A stretch of 64,000 nt of DNA from DASSBR01 sp035701285 (GCA_035701285.1 DASSNT010000016.1:1-64000); one strand, 5' to 3'; counted from the stretch's first letter, positions 8,674 through 17,696 are shown. Made by a program: numbers and translations. The notes: generated by a model not told the origin, from the sequence alone.

Positions 8674-9338
8674 TGCGGTGGTCGCTGAGCAAGGCGAATA
8701 CGCCACCGGCGGAGGACGAGCGCTTCGACGACGCGGTGCGTCGCAACCTGGTCATGGCGAAGCTCGAAGATCTGGTGTCGTGGGGCCGCAAGAACTCGCT
8801 GTGGCCGTTCAACTTCGGGCTGTCGTGCTGCTACGTCGAAATGACAACGGCCTTTACCAGCCCCTACGACATCGCCCGCTTCGGCGCCGAGGTGCTGCGC
8901 GGCTCCCCGCGCCAATCCGACGTCATCGTCATTTCCGGAACCGTGTTCCGCAAGATGGCGCCGGTCATCAAGCGGCTCTACGACCAGATGATGGAGCCGC
9001 GCTACGTCATTTCGATGGGCTCGTGCGCGAACTCGGGCGGCATGTATGACATTTACAGCGTGGTGCAGGGCGTTGACACGTTTCTGCCGGTCGACGTTTA
9101 CGTGCCGGGTTGTCCGCCGCGGCCGGACGCATTTCTGGAAGGGCTGATTATGCTTCAGGAAGCTATCGGCGACGAGCGCCGGCCGCTATCCTGGACGATC
9201 GGCACCGGCGGCGTCGAGCGCGCACCTGCGCCGAGCATGCGCGACAGAAAACGCGATGAGCGAATGCGGACGAAGGAACTGCGCGACCCGAACAAGCTGG
9301 AAGGCTACCTGGAGCACAGGTTAGGCAAGCGCGGATAG
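8673..9338 (+). CDS. nuoB: NADH-quinone oxidoreductase subunit B
   Basis: Peripheral-arm subunit that carries the terminal [4Fe-4S] cluster N2, the direct electron donor to quinone. The 221 residues include the four expected ligands: the adjacent pair C52-C53 (LSCCYVEM), C118 (GSCANSGG) and C147 (PGCPPRPD). The ATG at 8673 overlaps the nuoA stop by one base; an upstream in-frame start at 8211 would run through nuoA. The C-terminal 30 residues are charged (RDRKRDERMRTKELRD). nuoCD follows after 3 bp. Confidence 0.96.
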   Translation: MRWSLSKANTPPAEDERFDDAVRRNLVMAKLEDLVSWGRKNSLWPFNFGLSCCYVEMTTAFTSPYDIARFGAEVLRGSPRQSDVIVISGTVFRKMAPVIKRLYDQMMEPRYVISMGSCANSGGMYDIYSVVQGVDTFLPVDVYVPGCPPRPDAFLEGLIMLQEAIGDERRPLSWTIGTGGVERAPAPSMRDRKRDERMRTKELRDPNKLEGYLEHRLGKRG

Positions 9339-9341
9339 ATC

Positions 9342-11090
9342 ATGCTGGAACGCACCCCCACAACAAGGATGTTGTTCGACAAATTCGGCGAAGCGAATTT
9401 CACCGGACAGACGACGGTGGACGGCATTCCGACGCTGTGGCTGACGCACGGCGATTTGCACGCCGTACTCCGCTACCTGAAGAATGACATCACGCAGCCG
9501 TACAAATGCCTGTACGACCTGACCGCGATCGACGAACGCATCCGCAAGCATCGTGCCGGCCAGCCGGATAGCGATTTTACGGTCGTCTATCACCTGCTGT
9601 CCTACGAGCGCAACGCCGACATCCGCCTCAAGGTGGCGCTCAAGGAAAACGATCTCAGCCTGCCATCGATCACCAGCATCTGGCCCGCCGCGAACTGGTA
9701 CGAGTGCGAAGTCTGGGACATGTTCGGCATCGTCTTCGACGGCCATCCGGCGCTTCGCCGCATTCTGTTGCCGCCGACCTGGGAAGGGCATCCGCTGCGC
9801 AAGGATCACCCGGCGCGCGCAACCGAGATGGGTATCTTTCAGCTCCCCGACCGGCGCGAGGAGATCGAGCAGGACGCGCTGCAGTTCGATCCGACCTGGT
9901 GGGGCATGAATCCGGGCAATGAAGATACCGATTTCATGTTTCTCAATCTCGGTCCTAATCACCCGAGCGTGCACGGCGTGTTCCGCATCGTGCTGCAACT
10001 CGATGGCGAAGAGGTCGTCGACTGCGTGCCGGATATCGGCTACCACCATCGCGGTGCCGAGAAGATGGGCGAGCGCCAGTCGTGGCACACGTATATTCCC
10101 TACACCGACCGCATCGACTACCTCGGCGGGGTGATGAACAACCTGCCGTACGTGCTGGCAGTCGAGAAGATGGCGGGCATTGAGGTATCCGAGCGCGTCG
10201 AGACTATTCGGGTGATGCTGGTGGAGTTCTTCCGCATCATGTCGCACCTGCTGTTTCTCGGCACGATGGCCCAGGACCTCGGCCAGATGTCGCCGGTGTT
10301 CTACATGTTCGCCGACCGCGAGCGCGCCTATGACGTCACCGTCGGCATCATGGGCGAGCGCATGCATCCGAACTGGTTTCGCATCGGCGGCCTCGTCGAT
10401 GACCTGCCGGCGGGCTGGGATGCAATGGTGCGCGAGTTCGTCGACTATTTTCCGGCACGGCTGGCGAAGTACGAAAAGATCATGCTCGACAACGGCATGA
10501 TCAAAAAGCGCACGCGGGACATCGCGCGCTACACGCTGGACGAAGCGATCGACTGGGGCGTCACCGGCCCCGGCCTGCGCGCCTGCGGGTTGCACTGGGA
10601 TTTTCGCAAGGACCGGCCGTACTCCGGCTACGAACGCTTCGACTTCGACGTGCCGACCGGCACGCACGGCGACTGCTACGACCGGATCATCGTGCGCTTC
10701 GAGGAAATGCGCCAGAGCCTGCGCATCATCGAGCAGTGTCTGCACAACATGCCGGAGGGGCCGATCAAAGCGCTGCATCCGCAGACGACGCCGCCGCCGA
10801 AAGAGCGCACGCTGCACGACATCGAAACACTGATCACGCACTTTCTGAACGTGAGCTGGGGACCGGTGATTCCGGCGGGCGAATGCAGCGTCGGCATCGA
10901 GGCGACCAAGGGCAACAACAGTTACTACCTGATCAGCGACGGCAGCACGATGCCGTACCGGGTGCGCATTCGCACGCCGTCGTTTCCACACCTGCAGATG
11001 ATTCCGCTGATCGCGCGCGGGCTGATGGTGCAGGATTTGATCGCGCTGATCGGAAGCATTGATTTCGTGATGGCGGATGTGGATCGGTGA
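9342..11090 (+). CDS. nuoC: NADH-quinone oxidoreductase fused subunit C/D
   Basis: Fusion of the 30-kDa (NuoC, about residues 1-175) and 49-kDa (NuoD, about 190-582) subunits, the arrangement of E. coli and several other proteobacteria (often called nuoCD). NuoC signatures: WYECEVWDMFGI and EGHPLRKDHP. NuoD signatures: GPNHPSVHGVFR with the quinone-site histidine, PDIGYHHRGAEKM, and the C-terminal SIDFVMADVDR. No stop or frameshift lies at the junction (ALQFDPTWWG). An interval with a palindromic repeat separates it from nuoE. Confidence 0.95.
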   Translation: MLERTPTTRMLFDKFGEANFTGQTTVDGIPTLWLTHGDLHAVLRYLKNDITQPYKCLYDLTAIDERIRKHRAGQPDSDFTVVYHLLSYERNADIRLKVALKENDLSLPSITSIWPAANWYECEVWDMFGIVFDGHPALRRILLPPTWEGHPLRKDHPARATEMGIFQLPDRREEIEQDALQFDPTWWGMNPGNEDTDFMFLNLGPNHPSVHGVFRIVLQLDGEEVVDCVPDIGYHHRGAEKMGERQSWHTYIPYTDRIDYLGGVMNNLPYVLAVEKMAGIEVSERVETIRVMLVEFFRIMSHLLFLGTMAQDLGQMSPVFYMFADRERAYDVTVGIMGERMHPNWFRIGGLVDDLPAGWDAMVREFVDYFPARLAKYEKIMLDNGMIKKRTRDIARYTLDEAIDWGVTGPGLRACGLHWDFRKDRPYSGYERFDFDVPTGTHGDCYDRIIVRFEEMRQSLRIIEQCLHNMPEGPIKALHPQTTPPPKERTLHDIETLITHFLNVSWGPVIPAGECSVGIEATKGNNSYYLISDGSTMPYRVRIRTPSFPHLQMIPLIARGLMVQDLIALIGSIDFVMADVDR

Positions 11091-11101
11091 AGAGCGGGGT
11101 T

Positions 11102-11174
11102 CGGGCGTCGGGATTCGGGGTTCGGGTGGAGAACTCCTCTTTCCCGATACCCGAACCCCGAATCCCGAGCCCCG
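11102..11174. repeat. Palindromic repeat between nuoCD and nuoE
   Basis: CGGGATTCGGGGTTCGGG (11109-11126) is the exact reverse complement of 11150-11167, an 18-bp perfect stem with a 23-base loop; pairing continues imperfectly outside. Related GGGATTCGGGGTTC units recur between nuoF and nuoG. It fills most of the 124 bp between nuoCD and nuoE. Confidence 0.85.
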
Positions 11175-11214
11175 GGACGCGCAAAAGAAGAATGCAGGTG
11201 CATTGATAGACAGG

Positions 11215-11679
11215 ATGCTTACCGAAGTTGAAAAGCGAGAAATCGAGGAAGAGCGCGGCCACTACCCGGACAACCGTGCGGTCAGCGTCGAAGCACTCAA
11301 AATCGTGCAGCGCGCGCGCGGATGGGTATCTGACGACAGCCTGGCGGATGTGGCCGATTACCTCGGGCTGTCGACGGCCGAAGTTGAAAGCGTCGCGACG
11401 TTCTACAGCCTGATTTACCGCCAGCCGGTCGGGCGCCACGTGATTCACGCCTGCGACAGCATCAGTTGCTGGATCATGGGCTACGGCGACATGTGCGAGA
11501 CGCTGAAGCAAAAACTCGGCGTCGGTCTCGGCGGCACCACCGCGGACGGCCGCTTTACGTTGCTGCCGATTCCGTGCCTCGGCAATTGCGATCACGCGCC
11601 GGCCGTCATGATCGACGAAGACCTGCACAATGACGTCACCGCCGATAACGTCGATGCCATTCTGGAGCGCTACGACTGA
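11215..11679 (+). CDS. nuoE: NADH-quinone oxidoreductase subunit E
   Basis: 24-kDa thioredoxin-like subunit holding the [2Fe-2S] cluster N1a. The 154 residues contain the four ligands C80, C85 (ACDSISCWI) and C121, C125 (PCLGNCDHAP). The ATG at 11215 is chosen because the longer frame from 11077 would translate the palindromic repeat and the end of nuoCD, giving low-complexity sequence not seen in the family. The stop overlaps the nuoF ATG by one base. Confidence 0.93.
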   Translation: MLTEVEKREIEEERGHYPDNRAVSVEALKIVQRARGWVSDDSLADVADYLGLSTAEVESVATFYSLIYRQPVGRHVIHACDSISCWIMGYGDMCETLKQKLGVGLGGTTADGRFTLLPIPCLGNCDHAPAVMIDEDLHNDVTADNVDAILERYD

Positions 11680-13001
11680 TGGAGGCGGTGCTGACCAGAA
11701 ATATCCGTGCCGGCCGCGAGCCGCTGGACATCGGCGCGTACGAGAAAGCCGGTGGTTACCAGTCGCTGCGCAAGGCGCTCAAACTGGCGCCAGGCGAAAT
11801 CGTCGAGATGGTCAAGCAATCGAACCTGCGCGGGCGCGGTGGCGGCGGCTTTCCGACCGGGATCAAATGGGCGGCCATTCCGCAGGGCGACGATGCCCGC
11901 CCGCCGGCTTACCTGCTGGTCAACGCCGACGAGATGGAACCGGGCACGTTCAAGGACCGCCTCTTGATGGAGGGCGATCCGCACCAGTGTATCGAAGCCT
12001 TCATCATCAGCGCGTATGCGATGCAGGCGCAGGCGGTATTCATCTTTCTTCGCGCGGCATACCATGAGTCAGCTCGGCGCCTTGCGCGTGCACTGGCCGA
12101 AGCCCGCGACAAAGGCTACCTCGGGCAGAAGATACTCGGCTCCGATTACAGCCTTGACATCGTGCTGCATCGCAGCGCCGGCCGTTACATCTGCGGCGAG
12201 GAAACGTCGCTGCTGAACGCAATGGAAGGTGTGCGGCCGATTCCACGTGCCAAGCCGCCGCTGCCCCAGGTCGCGGGGCTCTGGGGCCAGCCGACGGTCG
12301 TCAACAACGTCGAAACGCTGTGCAACGTGCCGCACATTGTCGAGCGCGGCGCGGACTGGTTCAACGGCGTCAGCCTGGCCGAGGGCAAGGACGGCGGCAC
12401 CAAGCTCTACGGCGCGAGCGGCCGGGTCAATCGGCCGGGTTTGTGGGAGCTGCCGATGGGTACGCCGGCGCGGGAAATCCTCGAGGACTACGCCGGCGGC
12501 ATGCGCGAAGGCTATTCGCTGCGCGCGTTTCAGCCCGGCGGCGCGTCGACGCAGTTTGTCGGTGCCGACAAGCTCGACACGCCGATGGACTTCGACTCGA
12601 TGAGCCAGGCCGGCGCGCGCCTCGGCACCGGCACGATGATCGTACTCGACGACAAAACATGCCCGATCGGCGCGCTGGCCAATCTGGAACATTTTTTCGC
12701 CCAGGAGTCCTGCGGCTGGTGTACGCCGTGCCGTGAAGGGCTGCCGTGGACGGAGCGCTTGCTGCTTGGCATAGAAAACGGCGATGGCAGGGCGGAGGAC
12801 ATCGACGTGCTGTCGCTGCACACGCGCTTTCTGAGCGGCAAAAATACGTTCTGCGCCCACGCGCCGGGGGCAATGATGCCGCTGGAGAGTGGAATGGCTA
12901 TATTCCGAGACGAATTCGACGAGCATATCAAGGCGAAGAGATGCCGCTTTCGGGGTTCGGGATTCGGGGTTCGGGATTCGGCAAGGGAGAAGAACGGATG
13001 A
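11679..13001 (+). CDS. nuoF: NADH-quinone oxidoreductase subunit F, C-terminus extended by a repeat
   Basis: 51-kDa subunit that binds NADH and FMN and passes electrons to cluster N3. The glycine-rich loop GRGGGGFPTG is at about residues 51-60, CGEETSLLNAMEG near 172, and the [4Fe-4S] ligands are C345, C348, C351 (CGWCTPC) and C392. Normal family sequence ends around IFRDEFDEHIKAK; the last roughly 18 residues (FRGSGFGVRDS and on) are encoded by the GGGTTCGGGATTC repeat that lies between nuoF and nuoG, which also leads to the stop codon. The tail is after all functional motifs, so the enzyme is probably intact. Confidence 0.94.
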   Translation: MEAVLTRNIRAGREPLDIGAYEKAGGYQSLRKALKLAPGEIVEMVKQSNLRGRGGGGFPTGIKWAAIPQGDDARPPAYLLVNADEMEPGTFKDRLLMEGDPHQCIEAFIISAYAMQAQAVFIFLRAAYHESARRLARALAEARDKGYLGQKILGSDYSLDIVLHRSAGRYICGEETSLLNAMEGVRPIPRAKPPLPQVAGLWGQPTVVNNVETLCNVPHIVERGADWFNGVSLAEGKDGGTKLYGASGRVNRPGLWELPMGTPAREILEDYAGGMREGYSLRAFQPGGASTQFVGADKLDTPMDFDSMSQAGARLGTGTMIVLDDKTCPIGALANLEHFFAQESCGWCTPCREGLPWTERLLLGIENGDGRAEDIDVLSLHTRFLSGKNTFCAHAPGAMMPLESGMAIFRDEFDEHIKAKRCRFRGSGFGVRDSAREKNG

Positions 13002-13107
13002 TAACTCTTTTGCTTATTGTGTTAGGTACGGCCCGGTGTTGCGTATCTGCTCGGTGCGAGCGTCTTGCCTCTTTGCCCGAGCCCCGAACCCCGAACCCCG
13101 GATCCCG
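12951..13107. repeat. Palindromic repeat at the nuoF/nuoG junction
   Basis: A left arm of alternating GGGGTTC and GGGATTC units (12951-12981) lies inside the 3' end of nuoF. The right arm, CCCCGAA and CCCCGGATCCCG units (13076-13107), ends 9 bp before the nuoG ATG. The arms are imperfectly complementary with about 95 bp between them. It belongs to the same family as the repeat between nuoCD and nuoE. Confidence 0.8.
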
Positions 13108-13116
13108 ATTCTGACC

Positions 13117-15804
13117 ATGGCCATTATTTACATCGACAATCAGCCGTTTGAAGCCAACTCGGACAACAACCTGTTGCACGAGTGCCTGTCGCTGGGGTTC
13201 GACCTGCCGTACTTCTGCTGGCATCCGGCACTGCATTCGGTGGGCGCGTGCCGGCAGTGCGCGGTGACGCAATATAAGGACGAAAATGATCAGCGCGGCC
13301 GCATCGTGATGGCCTGCATGACGCCGGCCGCGGACGGTACTCGCATCGCCCTCAAGGACGAGCAGTCGGGTGCGTTCCGCAAGACAATTATCGAGTGGCT
13401 GATGCTCAATCACCCGCACGACTGCCCGGTGTGCGAAGAAGGCGGCGAATGCCACCTGCAGGACATGACGGTGATGACGGGTCACAGTTTCCGTCGCACC
13501 CGCTTTCCGAAACGAACCTTCCGCAACCAGAACCTCGGTCCGTGCGTCGGCCACGAGATGAATCGCTGCATTACCTGTTACCGCTGCGTGCGGTTCTACC
13601 AGGAGTACGCCGGCGGGCGCGATCTGGAAGCCTTCGGCGTGCACGACAACGTTTATTTCGGCCGCCGTGAAGACGGCACGCTGCAAAGCGAATTCAGCGG
13701 CAACCTGGCCGAGGTCTGTCCGACGGGCGTGTTCACCGACAAGACCCTGGGCGAACGCTACACGCGCAAATGGGACCTGCGCGCGACGCCGTCGATCTGC
13801 CATCACTGCAGCCTGGGCTGCAACATCAGTCCCGGGGAGCGCTACGGCGAGTTGCGCCGCATCGTCAACCGTTACAACCACGACGTCAACGGCTACTTCA
13901 TCTGCGACCGCGGTCGTTACGGCTACCAGTTCGTCAATTCACCGGCGCGCATTCGCCAGTCGCATTTCGAAGGCGATCCGCTCGATCACGATGATGCGCT
14001 GGCGCGGCTTGCAACGCTGACGGTCGAGCCGCGGCGGCTGGTGGGCGTCGGCTCGCCCCGTGCATCGTTGGAGGCTAATTTTGCGCTGCGGACGCTGGTC
14101 GGCCCGGAGCGGTTTTCGCAGGGCATGACGCGTAAGGAAGCCGCGCTCGTCGACAAGGCTGTTAGCGCGCTAACCGGCGCGGCGCGCCTGCCGTCGGTAA
14201 AGGAGACGGAGCAGGCCGACGCGGTGCTGGTGCTGGGCGAGGACGTCAGCAATACCGCCCCCCGTCTCGCGCTGGCGTTGCGCCAGACCGTGCGGCGCAA
14301 ATCGTACGAGATTTCCCGGCAGCTCGGCGTCGATTACTGGCACGACGAGAGCGTGCGAAGCGTCGGCACGCATTTCCAGAGCCCGTTCTTTGTCGCGACG
14401 GTGGCCGCGACGCGGCTGGACGACATTGCCATCGATCCCATCCGCCTCTCGCCGCCGGACGTCGCCAGGCTGGGCTTTGCGGTAGCGCATGCAATCAATG
14501 CCGATGCGCCGGCGGTGCCCGACCTCGACGACGCAGCACGCGCGGCCGCGGATCGCATAGCCGCTGTGCTGAAGGAAGCGGAACGGCCGCTGGTGGTCAG
14601 CGGCACGGGCTGCGGCGACGCGGCCGTTATCGATGCCGCCGCGAACATCGCCGCTGCACTGGCTGCTGCCAACCCCGAAGCGATGCTGAGCATGGTGGTG
14701 CCGGAGTGCAACAGCGTTGGTGCGCACCTGGCAGGCGGCAGCGACATCGAGACGGCGCTGGATGCACTGGGCAAGGGCGATGCCGACACGCTGGTCATTC
14801 TCGAGAACGACCTGTTCCGCCGTCTGGACGCGGCGACACTGACAGCGGCACTCGATACGGCGGCCTACGTCATCGTGCTCGACAGTCTCGAAAACGACAT
14901 GACCCGCGCCGCCGACCTGGTGCTGGCGACCGGCACGTTTGCCGAAGCCGACGGCACGCTGGTCAACAACGAGGGCAGGGCGCAGCGCTTCTTCCGGCTG
15001 TTCGAGCCGGAGATCGATATTCGCGCCGGCTGGGACTGGTTGCGCGGCGCGTTGCGCGCCAACGGGCGCGACGAGGCGCGCGGCTGGCATCATCTCGATC
15101 AACTCACGATAGCGTGCGCACAGGCATTGCCGCAGCTGGCCGGCATTGAGCAGGCCGCCGTGGCGAGCGACTACCGCGTCGCCGGCATGAAAGCGGTGCG
15201 GGAACCGGCGCGCTACAGCGGCCGTACCGCAATGCTCGCCGACCGGACCGTACACGAACCGAAGCCACCCGAGGATCCGGACAGCGCGCTGTCCTACAGC
15301 ATGGAAGGCTACCAGGGCGCAGTGCCGGGCTCGATCCAGTCGTTCTTCTGGGCGCCGGGCTGGAATTCGAACCAGCAGGCGGTGAACAAGTTTCAGGACG
15401 AGATTGCCGGCACACTGGCAGCCGGCGGATCCGGGCGGCGGCTGTTTGAACCGGACGGCGGTCGCCATTTTGCGGATGCCATTCCCGCCGGCTTTACGCC
15501 GCGTGACGGCGAGTGGCTGGCCGTGCCGCTGCATCACGTTTTCGGCAGCGAGGAACTCTCCCGCCACGCCCCGGCATTGCAGGCGAGGGCACCGGCCGCG
15601 CATGTGGTGCTGAATGCCGAAGACGCAGAGCGGCTGGGGCTGGCTGAAGGCGCGGCTGTCGAGGTCCGCATGGACGGCGGCGAATGCAGGTTGCCGTTGC
15701 GGACCGAGCGGGAACTACCCGCCGGCGTTATCGGCGTGCTGGGCGAACCGGCATTTTCAGCCCGCTTGCCGGCGGCGGTCTCGCTCAGGGAGGCGCCGGC
15801 ATGA
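13117..15804 (+). CDS. nuoG: NADH-quinone oxidoreductase subunit G
   Basis: 75-kDa iron-sulfur subunit of the peripheral arm (895 residues, close to the 908 of E. coli). The N-terminal ferredoxin-like domain carries cysteines in FCWHPALHSVGACRQCAV. Next come HDCPVCEEGGECHLQD, CVGHEMNRCITCYRCVRF with CPTGVF, and a molybdopterin-oxidoreductase-type CHHCSLGCN motif, giving ligands for N1b, N5, N4 and N7-type clusters. The remainder is the degenerate oxidoreductase domain. The ATG at 13117 begins the ferredoxin domain; the longer frame from 12889 would start inside nuoF and the repeat. Overlaps nuoH by 4 bp. Confidence 0.95.
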   Translation: MAIIYIDNQPFEANSDNNLLHECLSLGFDLPYFCWHPALHSVGACRQCAVTQYKDENDQRGRIVMACMTPAADGTRIALKDEQSGAFRKTIIEWLMLNHPHDCPVCEEGGECHLQDMTVMTGHSFRRTRFPKRTFRNQNLGPCVGHEMNRCITCYRCVRFYQEYAGGRDLEAFGVHDNVYFGRREDGTLQSEFSGNLAEVCPTGVFTDKTLGERYTRKWDLRATPSICHHCSLGCNISPGERYGELRRIVNRYNHDVNGYFICDRGRYGYQFVNSPARIRQSHFEGDPLDHDDALARLATLTVEPRRLVGVGSPRASLEANFALRTLVGPERFSQGMTRKEAALVDKAVSALTGAARLPSVKETEQADAVLVLGEDVSNTAPRLALALRQTVRRKSYEISRQLGVDYWHDESVRSVGTHFQSPFFVATVAATRLDDIAIDPIRLSPPDVARLGFAVAHAINADAPAVPDLDDAARAAADRIAAVLKEAERPLVVSGTGCGDAAVIDAAANIAAALAAANPEAMLSMVVPECNSVGAHLAGGSDIETALDALGKGDADTLVILENDLFRRLDAATLTAALDTAAYVIVLDSLENDMTRAADLVLATGTFAEADGTLVNNEGRAQRFFRLFEPEIDIRAGWDWLRGALRANGRDEARGWHHLDQLTIACAQALPQLAGIEQAAVASDYRVAGMKAVREPARYSGRTAMLADRTVHEPKPPEDPDSALSYSMEGYQGAVPGSIQSFFWAPGWNSNQQAVNKFQDEIAGTLAAGGSGRRLFEPDGGRHFADAIPAGFTPRDGEWLAVPLHHVFGSEELSRHAPALQARAPAAHVVLNAEDAERLGLAEGAAVEVRMDGGECRLPLRTERELPAGVIGVLGEPAFSARLPAAVSLREAPA

Positions 15805-16781
15805 CCTTGATGCAGTCCATCGGGTACCCGCTGCTCAACATCGTTTTCATCATGTTGATCGCGATCCTGTGGGCCGCGGCGCTGACTTGGGTGGAGCGCC
15901 GGTTTCTCGGCTTCTGGCAGGAACGCTACGGGCCGAACCGCGTCGGCCCCGGCGGCGTGATGCAGGTTTTTGCCGATATCATCAAGCTGCTCACGAAGGA
16001 GGACTTCACGCCGACGTATGCGGATCGGGTGATATTCATCATAGCGCCGGCGTCGCTGGTGGTGGCCGTAATGATGCCGTTCGGCATCCTGCCGATTGCC
16101 GAGGATATCGGCATCAGCCCCGATCTCAACATCGGCATTCTGTTCTTTCTGGCGATGTCGTCGCTGACGGTATACAGCGCCGTCCTTGGTGGCTGGGCGT
16201 CGAATAACAAGTACTCGCTGCTCGGCGGGCTGCGCGGCGCATCGCAGATGCTGGCCTACGAGGTATTCATGGGGCTTGCGCTGATGGGCGTGGTGATGAT
16301 CACCGGCACGTTCAATCTGCAGAAGATCGTCGCGGCGCAGGACAACATGTGGTTCGTGTTGCCGCAGTTCCTCGGATTCATCGTTTTCGTTATTGCCGGC
16401 CTCGCCGAAACTCGGCGGTTGCCGTACGACCTGCCGGAAGGCGAGCAGGAACTGGTCGCCGGTTATCACACCGAATATTCGAGCATGAAGTTCGGCATGT
16501 ATTTCCTCGGCGAATACCTCGGCATGATCCTGATTTCGGCGTTGATCACGACGTTGTATTTCGGCGGCTGGCACGGGCCGCTGCTGCCGGGCTGGCTGTG
16601 GTTCATGCTGAAGACGGCATTCTTTTTGCTGTTATTCATTCTGCTACGGGCGTCGCTGCCGCGGCCGCGTTACGACCAGCTTACGGCGTTTGGCTGGAAG
16701 GCGATGTTGCCGCTGGCGTTGCTGAATTTCCTGGCGACGGGAGTCATTACGCTGGTTGTTTTGCCGCATGGAGGCGCGTGA
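15801..16781 (+). CDS. nuoH: NADH-quinone oxidoreductase subunit H
   Basis: Membrane subunit that forms the quinone-binding chamber together with NuoB and NuoD. The 326 residues are strongly hydrophobic with about eight membrane helices. Conserved stretches are ERRFLGFWQERYGPNRVGP, GGLRGASQMLAYE and AETRRLPYDLPEGEQELV, which include the acidic residues of the E-channel. The ATG overlaps the nuoG stop (ATGA) and the stop overlaps nuoI by one base. Confidence 0.95.
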   Translation: MTLMQSIGYPLLNIVFIMLIAILWAAALTWVERRFLGFWQERYGPNRVGPGGVMQVFADIIKLLTKEDFTPTYADRVIFIIAPASLVVAVMMPFGILPIAEDIGISPDLNIGILFFLAMSSLTVYSAVLGGWASNNKYSLLGGLRGASQMLAYEVFMGLALMGVVMITGTFNLQKIVAAQDNMWFVLPQFLGFIVFVIAGLAETRRLPYDLPEGEQELVAGYHTEYSSMKFGMYFLGEYLGMILISALITTLYFGGWHGPLLPGWLWFMLKTAFFLLLFILLRASLPRPRYDQLTAFGWKAMLPLALLNFLATGVITLVVLPHGGA

Positions 16782-17296
16782 TGTTCAGTAACCTCCGCAC
16801 GATCTGGAACGTCTTTACATTTATCTTCAAGCCGAAGGTGACGGTCCAATATCCTGACGAGCGTACGCCGCTGCCACCGCGCTGGCGCGGCAGAATCATT
16901 CTCTCGCGCGACCCGGATGGCGCCGAGCGCTGCGTGGCCTGTTACTTATGCGCGGTAGCATGCCCGGTCGATTGTATTTCACTGCAGAAGACGGAGGACG
17001 AAACGGGCCGATGGTATCCCGAGTTCTTTCGCATCAATTTCTCGCGATGCATATATTGCGGCTACTGCGAGGAAGCCTGTCCGACGCACGCGATCCAGCT
17101 TACGCCGGATTTCGAGATGAGCGAGTACCAGCGGAAGAACATGGTGTACGAAAAGGAGGATCTGCTTATCGACGGGACCGGAAAGTACCACGATTACAAT
17201 TTCTGGAAAGTCGCTGGTAAGGCGATGGATGGCAAAGACAAAGGTGAGGCTGAGAATGAACGGCCGCCTGTTGATGTGAAGAGTTTGCTGCCGTGA
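16781..17296 (+). CDS. nuoI: NADH-quinone oxidoreductase subunit I
   Basis: Ferredoxin-like subunit carrying clusters N6a and N6b that link NuoG to NuoB. In 171 residues there are two CxxCxxCxxxCP motifs: C51, C54, C57, C61 and C90, C93, C96, C100. An amphipathic N-terminus (FSNLRTIWNVFTFIFKPKVT) fits membrane attachment. The C-terminus (DGKDKGEAENERPPVDVKSLLP) is charged and variable. The ATG overlaps the nuoH stop. A 430-bp repeat-filled gap follows before nuoJ. Confidence 0.95.
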   Translation: MFSNLRTIWNVFTFIFKPKVTVQYPDERTPLPPRWRGRIILSRDPDGAERCVACYLCAVACPVDCISLQKTEDETGRWYPEFFRINFSRCIYCGYCEEACPTHAIQLTPDFEMSEYQRKNMVYEKEDLLIDGTGKYHDYNFWKVAGKAMDGKDKGEAENERPPVDVKSLLP

Positions 17297-17331
17297 GTCG
17301 GGTGGCTTCGAATGGCCTGCGTCGCGGTATC

Positions 17332-17406
17332 GGTTTCCCGGAACGCCGTGAATACATCCCTGTAGGCTCCGGCGGCGACATCCTGTCGCCGACGCTCCGG
17401 AAAACC
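17332..17406. repeat. Covarying-arm palindromic repeat, copy 1 (nuoI-nuoJ gap)
   Basis: A 75-bp element whose ends (17332-17348 and 17390-17406) are complementary at 14 of 17 positions. It carries the core GTGAATACATCCCTGTAGGC and an inner GGCGACATCCTGTCGCC hairpin. The same core occurs inverted at about 17640-17665 and again near 63390. The 430-bp nuoI-nuoJ gap contains this copy, a CCCTCTCCC-type repeat (17451-17486) and the inverted copy (17588-17696); the bases between them hold no gene I can support. Confidence 0.85.
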
Positions 17407-17450
17407 AATCCCCCGACGCATGCCTTACGTTGTGGTGGACTTGGGTCCCA

Positions 17451-17486
17451 TCCCCTCTCCCTCAGGGAGAGGGTTAGGGTGAGGGG
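17451..17486. repeat. CCCTCTCCC/GAGGG-type extragenic palindrome in the nuoI-nuoJ gap
   Basis: CCCCTCTCCCTCAGGGAGAG and a following GGTTAGGGTGAGGGG tail make a small hairpin (CTCTCCCT/AGGGAGAG). Close copies sit in the nuoL-nuoM gap (20471-20508) and, inverted, after rluC (63502-63538). This motif type is widespread in proteobacterial intergenic DNA. Confidence 0.8.
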
Positions 17487-17587
17487 GGCACATAAAGGCA
17501 GGCCCTTCAATTCCGCTTTACTGTTTGTAGCTTACATCAAGAGCGGAAGCGGCGACCCTCTTGTAATGGCTGGCGACAACCCGTCAG

Positions 17588-17696
17588 GCGTGTGCCGGGG
17601 GAACTATTTTCCAGAGCGTGAGCAGCAGGACGCTGCGACCGGAGCCTACAGGGATGTATTCACGGCGTTCTGGAAAATAGTTACCGCGGCACGCGC
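17588..17696. repeat. Covarying-arm palindromic repeat, copy 2 (inverted relative to copy 1)
   Basis: Arms 17588-17618 and 17666-17696 are complementary at about 27 of 31 positions; the inner part AACTATTTTCCAGA is perfectly paired. The core is the reverse complement of copy 1 (CCTACAGGGATGTATTCACG), so copies 1 and 2 face each other across the nuoI-nuoJ gap. It ends 30 bp before the nuoJ ATG. Confidence 0.85.

Noticed and set aside
11077..11214. N-terminal extension of nuoE through the palindrome
   Set aside because: The added residues are low-complexity repeat translation and overlap nuoCD; the ATG at 11215 fits the family length.
12951..13107. Repeated GGGGTTC/GGGATTC units considered as a CRISPR or tandem array
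   Set aside because: Units are 7 bp without unique spacers, in two inverted blocks; there are no cas genes.
12889..13116. N-terminal extension of nuoG by 76 codons
   Set aside because: It lies inside the 3' end of nuoF and the repeat; the ferredoxin domain starts at 13117.
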